Below are positions 6,315 through 8,869 of a stretch of DNA of 8,869 nt, piece after piece. Position numbers and translations under genes: made by a program. Source of the stretch: an uncultured Bacillota bacterium (GTDB taxonomy: Bacteria; Bacillota; Clostridia; Peptostreptococcales; Anaerovoracaceae); contig CAMNJK010000057.1 of assembly GCA_946541435.1 (NCBI GenBank), forward strand, positions 1 to 8,869. Reading direction: 5' to 3'. The notes below the pieces were generated by a model. The model did not search any database, was not told the DNA's origin, and worked only from the letters and a program-made list of their open reading frames with translations. Position 1 is the first letter of the stretch, and each line of letters begins with the position of its first letter.

Positions 6315-7160
6315 TTACGCTGTCAGTGCCTTCTTCTGTGCTTCCATCAGCTCGCCAAGCTCCTTCAGAGCTTCTTCCGCCTGCTCATCGTTTGGCGCCT
6401 TGCCATGCCATCCTGCCTGGTCTTCCATGAAGGAAACGCCCTTGCCCTTGACCGTTTCTGCCACGATCATGGTGGGCCTGCCTTTGCATGCTCTCGCCGC
6501 GGCAAAAGCATCCAGGATCTGCTGCATGTCATGTCCGTCGATCTCGATCACATTCCAGCCGAAGCTGCGGAACTTGTCAGCGATGGGCATGACCGTCATG
6601 ACATCGTCGTTGCGGCCGTCGATCTGCAGTCCGTTGTGGTCCACGATCCCCACCAGGTTGTCCAGCTTGTAATGCGCCGCTGACATGGCAGCTTCCCAGA
6701 TCAGGCCCTCCTGCAGCTCGCCGTCTCCCAGGATGGCATAGACCCGTCCGGGATCACCGTCCAGCATGCCCGCCAGCGCCATGCCGCCGGCAGCGCTGAA
6801 TCCCTGTCCCAGTGAACCGGTGGACATCTCGATGCCGGGAACATAGTTCATGTTGGGATGGCCCTGGAACTTAGAACCCATTTTCCGAAGGGTCAGAAGC
6901 TCCTCCTCCGGGAAAAATCCTCTGACTGCCAGTGCCGCGTACTGCGCCGGGCCGGCGTGTCCCTTGGAGAAGATCAGCTTGTCCCGTCCTTTCATCTTCG
7001 GATCAGCGGGATCGACGTTCATCTCGTCAAAATACAGCGCTGTCACGATGTCCGCTGCCGACAGGGATCCGCCCGGATGGCCGGAGCCGGCTGCGTGAAG
7101 TGACCGGATGATGCTGCATCTTACCTCTGTTGCTTTCAATTCCAGTTCTTTGATATTCAT
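6315..7160 (-). CDS. Transketolase, N-terminal subunit (thiamine-diphosphate/pyrophosphate-binding domain)
   Basis: First half of the split transketolase, 281 residues, supplying most of the thiamine-diphosphate and metal binding. Visible motifs: HAAGSGHPGGSLSAADI (22-38, with His28 of the substrate site), FSKGHAGPAQYAAL (64-77), QGHPNMNYVPGIEMSTGSLG (99-118), and the diphosphate-binding motif GDGELQEG (145-152) running to DHNGLQIDG (174-182, Asn176). ETVKGKGVSFMED (235-247) is also typical. Length and domain content match TktN subunits of Bacillota and archaea; together the two subunits total about 590 residues, somewhat less than a one-piece transketolase. The ATG at 7160 has AGGAAGGA (7166-7173) five bases upstream. 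It is the first gene after the only real intergenic gap, so it may head the transcript that runs into tktC and ftsE. A role in a specific sugar catabolic pathway is possible, but no such genes are nearby. Confidence 0.94.
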   Translation of the reverse strand: MNIKELELKATEVRCSIIRSLHAAGSGHPGGSLSAADIVTALYFDEMNVDPADPKMKGRDKLIFSKGHAGPAQYAALAVRGFFPEEELLTLRKMGSKFQGHPNMNYVPGIEMSTGSLGQGFSAAGGMALAGMLDGDPGRVYAILGDGELQEGLIWEAAMSAAHYKLDNLVGIVDHNGLQIDGRNDDVMTVMPIADKFRSFGWNVIEIDGHDMQQILDAFAAARACKGRPTMIVAETVKGKGVSFMEDQAGWHGKAPNDEQAEEALKELGELMEAQKKALTA

Positions 7161-7271
7161 GCTGTTCCTTCCTGTTTATTTACATGTTCTTATGAGATTC
7201 CATAGTCTTCTGTACTGCCGGAGTCTTCCGAGCTATGGATCGAATGACAAAATCATTTGCGGCGGATCTGT
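7161..7271 (-). other. 111-base intergenic region upstream of the transketolase genes
   Basis: This is the largest gap in the window. On the minus strand it is AT-richer than its surroundings near the tktN end and carries the tktN ribosome binding site. I looked for sigma-A type promoters. A TTGTCA at about 7246-7251 resembles a -35 box but has no good -10 at the proper distance (AAGACT at 17 bases matches at only 3 of 6 positions). CATAAG at about 7188-7193 resembles a -10 but has no -35. A promoter is likely here on layout grounds, but I cannot place it. Confidence 0.5.
7196..7241 (-). repeat. Imperfect inverted repeat (possible RNA stem-loop) between nnrD and the transketolase genes
   Basis: Arms at 7196-7205 (gattccatag) and 7233-7241 (ctatggatc) pair over nine bases with a single bulged base. 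The 27-base loop contains a smaller self-complementary segment, CGGA-agac-TCCG on the minus strand, and the repeated word AAGACT. There is no U-tract after the 3' arm, so it does not look like a standard intrinsic terminator. It could be an operator, an RNA processing site or chance. Confidence 0.45.
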
Positions 7272-8183
7272 TCACTGTCCCGCGATCTTCCGGAACGCTT
7301 CGGGAAGCGCATCCGCGATGTCCATGGCAGTCATGCCGATCTCGCCGATCCTCGCAGCAGCCAGATCACCGGCCAGGCCGTGCATGTAGACCGCCGCCCG
7401 CACCGCGTCTGTCAGCTTCATTGCCGGCGCGCCCGCGCCCCCTGCTCTGCTGTATGCCGCCAGGGCCGCCGTCACACCGGTCAGCACGTCGCCGCTGCCG
7501 CCGGTGGCCATGCCGGGATTGCCGGTGGGATTCTGCCAGATCTCCGTATCCTGGCCCACCGACATGCTGACCAGGGTCCCCGCGCCTTTGAGCACCACGA
7601 TGCCGCCGGTGAGCCTGGCCAGGGTCCTGGCAGCGGTCTCCCGCCCCAGATCGGAGACCGGGCGCTGCCGGAAGCTCAAAAGAAGCCGGTCCGCTTCCCC
7701 GGGATGGGGGGTCAGGACCAGGGGCGCGTCTCCCCGGACCGTCTGCATATCGTACATTCTCAGCCGGGACGGCGCGATGCCGTATTCACAAAGGCTGTTG
7801 ATCCCGTCTGCGTCGATGATGAGAGGGCCGCCGTAATCCTGCAGCAGATGCTCCACCATCCGGTACTGGGATTCGCCCCTGCCGATGCCCGGACCGACAG
7901 CCACCGTATCGTAACGGCTCAGATCCTCTGTCAGGATCCCTTCCCTGCCCATGCACATGGCTTCCGGAACCGCCGTCTGCAGAATGGGAAAAAGCTGGCG
8001 GGAAATGCTGACGGTCACCAGTCCCGCGCCGGACTTCAGGGCTGCTTTCGCCGCCATGACCGCGGCGCCCGCCATCCCTTCGGATCCGGCAATGATCAGT
8101 ACCCGGCCGTTGTTTCCCTTATGGGAATCCCGCGGGCGCGGACCGATTAGATTTTTGATATAGTTTTCCGTGGTTTCTTTCAT
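7272..8183 (-). CDS. nnrD: ADP/ATP-dependent (S)-NAD(P)H-hydrate dehydratase
   Basis: Cytosolic metabolite-repair enzyme of the ribokinase-like CARKD/YjeF C-terminal family. It dehydrates damaged NADH or NADPH hydrates back to usable cofactor at the cost of a nucleotide phosphate bond. The 303 residues contain the expected motifs in order: SHKGNNGRVLIIAGSEGMAG (20-39), AVGPGIGRG (about 95-103), LIIDADGIN, LTPHPGEADRLL, VVLKGAGTLV, and the catalytic NPTGNPGMATGGSGDVLTGV with the Asp of GSGD. The NnrE (NAD(P)HX epimerase) domain often fused at the N-terminus is absent; the protein begins only about 20 residues before the first motif, as in stand-alone YxkO-type enzymes. The epimerase is therefore expected elsewhere or is missing. 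The ATG at 8183 has AGGA (8193-8196) nine bases upstream, and the gene follows mgtE by 23 bases, suggesting co-transcription. There is no obvious functional tie to magnesium transport. Confidence 0.95.
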   Translation of the reverse strand: MKETTENYIKNLIGPRPRDSHKGNNGRVLIIAGSEGMAGAAVMAAKAALKSGAGLVTVSISRQLFPILQTAVPEAMCMGREGILTEDLSRYDTVAVGPGIGRGESQYRMVEHLLQDYGGPLIIDADGINSLCEYGIAPSRLRMYDMQTVRGDAPLVLTPHPGEADRLLLSFRQRPVSDLGRETAARTLARLTGGIVVLKGAGTLVSMSVGQDTEIWQNPTGNPGMATGGSGDVLTGVTAALAAYSRAGGAGAPAMKLTDAVRAAVYMHGLAGDLAAARIGEIGMTAMDIADALPEAFRKIAGQ

Positions 8184-8206
8184 TCTCTGAATTCCTGTAT
8201 GCCGCT

Positions 8207-8869
8207 CTAGAGAGCGATCCCCAGCAGTACCGACGCGGTGAAAAGGAAGATCACCGAGGATACCATGTCTGTGACAGAGGAGATCATGGGCGTCGCCATC
8301 AGGGCCGGGTCCACGCCGATCTTCTTGGCCGCCATGGGCAGCATGCCGCCCAGCAGCTTGGCGAATACGATGACCAGGATCATGGCCACCGCCACCGTCA
8401 CCCCGATCATGGGATCCTGCCGGTCGATGAGGGTGATCTTCAGGAAATTGAAGACACTGAGCACCACGCCCAGACAGATGCTGACCCGGAACTCCTTCCA
8501 GAGCACCTTTCCCGCGTCCTTCAGGTCCACTTCATCCACGGACAGTCCGCGGATGATCAGGGTGGCCGCCTGGGTTCCCGTGTTGCCGCCGGTGCCCATG
8601 AGCAAAGGCAGGTAGGATACCAGGACGATCACCTGGGACAGGACCGACTCGAACTGGGAGATCAGGGTTCCGGTGATCATCAGGGTCAACGTCATGAAGA
8701 GAAGCCATGGCAGCCTGTTCTTCACATGGCGGAAGACCCCCATATCCAGATATTCTTTGTGGTCGTCGTCGCCCATGACGCCGCCCATACGTTCGATGTC
8801 TTCGGTGGTCTCTTCTTCGATGATCTCCATGATATCGTCGAAGGTGATGATGCCCACCAGACGATGTTC
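8207..8869 (-). CDS. mgtE: MgtE-family magnesium channel/transporter, C-terminal part (5' end outside window)
   Basis: Integral-membrane Mg2+ channel. The 220 residues visible begin at the end of the second CBS domain (LVGIITFDDIMEIIEEETTE, residues 4-23), followed by the plug-helix region (MGVFRHVKNRLPW) and the membrane domain of about five helices. The family signature LPLLMGTGGNTGTQAATLI is clear, as is the pore-helix end DPALMATPMISSVTDMVSS. Its VTD aspartate is the likely equivalent of the Mg2+-selecting Asp of Thermus MgtE. The frame is open to the right edge, so the N-terminal MgtE domain and most of the CBS pair lie outside. It stops at TAG (8209-8207), 23 bases before nnrD. In the characterised family, cytosolic Mg2+ binding to the N and CBS domains closes the pore; only the CBS tail can be seen here. 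Confidence 0.95.
   Translation of the reverse strand, partial: EHRLVGIITFDDIMEIIEEETTEDIERMGGVMGDDDHKEYLDMGVFRHVKNRLPWLLFMTLTLMITGTLISQFESVLSQVIVLVSYLPLLMGTGGNTGTQAATLIIRGLSVDEVDLKDAGKVLWKEFRVSICLGVVLSVFNFLKITLIDRQDPMIGVTVAVAMILVIVFAKLLGGMLPMAAKKIGVDPALMATPMISSVTDMVSSVIFLFTASVLLGIAL

Noticed and set aside
4785..6430. Two plus-strand open frames of 331 and 340 codons (4785-5780 and 5408-6430)
   Set aside because: Both are antisense to ftsE and the transketolase genes, overlap each other, and lack family motifs; the minus-strand genes explain the region fully.
7257..8150. Plus-strand 297-codon open frame opposite nnrD
   Set aside because: nnrD on the minus strand has all family motifs; the opposite frame is His/Arg/Gly-rich with no domain.
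8201..8215. Short palindrome (ctctagag) at the end of mgtE as a possible terminator
   Set aside because: The symmetric core is only eight bases, with no longer stem and no U-tract, and nnrD starts 23 bases later, so read-through is more likely.

Overview
The window is a compact, GC-rich bacterial chromosome segment. All seven recognisable genes lie on the minus strand, so transcription runs right to left. The gene set suggests a Bacillota (Firmicutes) genome, probably class Clostridia: a split two-subunit transketolase, a stand-alone NAD(P)H-hydrate dehydratase, a Gram-positive-type ftsEX locus with a CwlO/PcsB-like coiled-coil hydrolase, and an S41 CtpA/CtpB-type protease close to ftsEX. This placement rests on gene content and protein style only; no rRNA or other phylogenetic marker is present.

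In transcription order: (1) the 3' end of an mgtE magnesium channel/transporter gene, cut by the right edge; (2) nnrD, 23 bases later, an ADP/ATP-dependent NAD(P)H-hydrate dehydratase; (3) a 111-base gap, the only sizeable non-coding stretch, holding an imperfect inverted repeat and no convincing promoter; (4) the two transketolase half-genes (thiamine-diphosphate half, then pyrimidine-binding half); (5) ftsE, whose ATG overlaps the stop codon of the second transketolase gene; (6) a very long ftsX, starting on GTG and overlapping ftsE; (7) recJ; (8) the 5' two-thirds of an S41 protease gene, starting in an ATGA overlap with recJ and cut by the left edge.

The centrepiece is the 663-codon ftsX reading frame. 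Residues 1 to about 296 are a complete four-helix FtsX. It continues in frame, without a stop, into what looks like a whole secreted murein-hydrolase protein: a signal-peptide-like hydrophobic segment, a long CwlO/PcsB/EnvC-type coiled coil, and a C-terminal M23 (LytM) domain. In characterised bacteria the FtsEX complex controls a separate extracellular hydrolase or hydrolase activator (PcsB, CwlO, EnvC, RipC). Here transporter and effector are one polypeptide. The M23 domain keeps three signature residues (His565, Asp569, His614) and the first His of the final HxH pair, but the last His is Asp, so it may act as an activator or use a variant zinc site.

Functionally, the ftsE-ftsX::M23 pair and the S41 protease make a plausible cell-wall remodelling and processing module. 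recJ (DNA repair), the transketolase halves (pentose phosphate pathway), nnrD (cofactor repair) and mgtE (Mg2+ uptake) are housekeeping genes sharing the same direction, several of them tightly overlapped. No mobile elements, CRISPR arrays, tRNA or rRNA genes were seen.
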